Source of the DNA: an uncultured Fidelibacterota bacterium
Lineage (GTDB): Bacteria > Fidelibacterota > Marinisomatia > Marinisomatales > Marinisomataceae
NCBI GenBank assembly: GCA_902526795.1
Contig: CABZMF010000002.1
Span: forward strand, 97,199 to 161,198
Reading direction: 5' to 3'
Length of the DNA stretch: 64,000 bases
The notes beneath the pieces are model-generated. The model was not told the DNA's origin. It ran no database searches and was given only the letters and a program-made list of their open reading frames with translations. The position numbers and the translations under genes were made by a program. Within the stretch, counting starts at the first letter, position 1. Each line of letters opens with the position of its first letter. Of this stretch, positions 63,740 through 64,000 are shown piece by piece.

Positions 63740-64000
63740 AACCAAGAAGTGTTAAATTAATAGTGTTTGGTCTATGTATTGGTGCATTATTAGGCACTTT
63801 AGTTGGCGACATGCTTACTTTTCTTCTTCCTGATGGAAGTGCGGTAAAACAATTCTTTCTGTTATCATACAATTTTAACTTTGGTTCAATGAATAGTGAT
63901 TATTTGATAGATTTAGGAATTATTATAATTGATTTTGGTTTTATTTTAAAATTTAATGTTTGTAGCATTATTGGTTTTGGGATTGCATATTATTTATTAA
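63736..64000 (+). CDS. DUF4321-like membrane protein (partial, runs off window)
   Basis: An ATG at 63736, overlapping the HtrA-like stop, opens a frame that stays open to the last base (88 codons). MKPRSVKLIVFGLCIGALLGTLVGDML is a first membrane helix. The end GFILKFNVCSIIGFGIAYYLL looks like the second helix typical of DUF4321 small proteins. The stop codon is outside the window. It is absent from the ORF track. Function unknown. Confidence 0.7.
   Translation, partial: MKPRSVKLIVFGLCIGALLGTLVGDMLTFLLPDGSAVKQFFLLSYNFNFGSMNSDYLIDLGIIIIDFGFILKFNVCSIIGFGIAYYLL

Overview
The window is AT-rich, densely packed and almost entirely coding. It holds about 66 protein genes, one tRNA and no gene-free stretch longer than about 260 bases. 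Gene content points to a free-living, probably marine, Gram-negative bacterium of the FCB side of the tree. A SAR406/Marinimicrobia-like lineage is my best guess; this is inference from gene style, not a database result. Supporting signs are meso-DAP peptidoglycan synthesis (DNPR motif in MurE), an apolipoprotein N-acyltransferase, a TonB-dependent receptor, SPOR and LytM proteins, lipoboxes, signal peptides ending in '..AQ', an ALDH4-type P5C dehydrogenase, a large-type IspG and a mitochondrial-type aconitase.

Layout. 1-6.7 kb, mostly minus strand: start of sucC, pruA, dusB, then (after plus-strand rpmB) gatB and aconitase. 6.8-20.8 kb: maf and a RodZ-like gene, then a promoter with a candidate MraZ operator and the division/cell-wall cluster mraZ-rsmH-ftsL-ftsI-ftsZ-murD-ftsW-murG-murC-murB-ftsQ-ftsA, closed by a strong terminator. 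ftsZ sits between ftsI and murD, where murE-murF-mraY normally lie; those three genes are instead at 37-40.7 kb. 20.9-25.4 kb: a small coiled-coil protein, LytM peptidase, miaB, LapA-like and LapB-like proteins and a SPOR protein. 25.4-30 kb: an OPT/YSL-type transporter divergent from a small secreted His-rich protein and a TonB receptor with very His/Asp-rich segments, a candidate metal-acquisition locus. 30-36.5 kb: polA, alr, initiator tRNA-Met, a dipeptidase lipoprotein, rlmB and arfB. 36.4-44 kb: a secreted unknown, murE-murF-mraY, ispG, a MscS channel and dut. 44-46.2 kb: groES-groEL. 46.2-51.3 kb: folK, a deoxynucleoside kinase, a tiny membrane protein absent from the ORF track, a beta-barrel protein, rsmE, hinT and a very short smc. 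51.3-64 kb: rpsP-trmD-rplS (no rimM), an MFS transporter, yicC-gmk-rpoZ-ung, dnaB-rel-ruvX-lnt-truA-htrA and the start of a DUF4321-like gene.

Almost every gene overlaps its neighbour by 1-17 bases, so translation is probably coupled through long operons. Most of the region is housekeeping. The observations most worth following are an SMC of about 701 residues with intact ATPase ends but apparently no hinge domain, the ftsZ / murE-murF-mraY exchange, the His-rich metal locus with a perfect palindrome before the receptor, a hairpin that buries the polA start codon, and a consensus DnaA box just upstream of dnaB. I found no CRISPR array, insertion sequence, prophage or obvious defence system.
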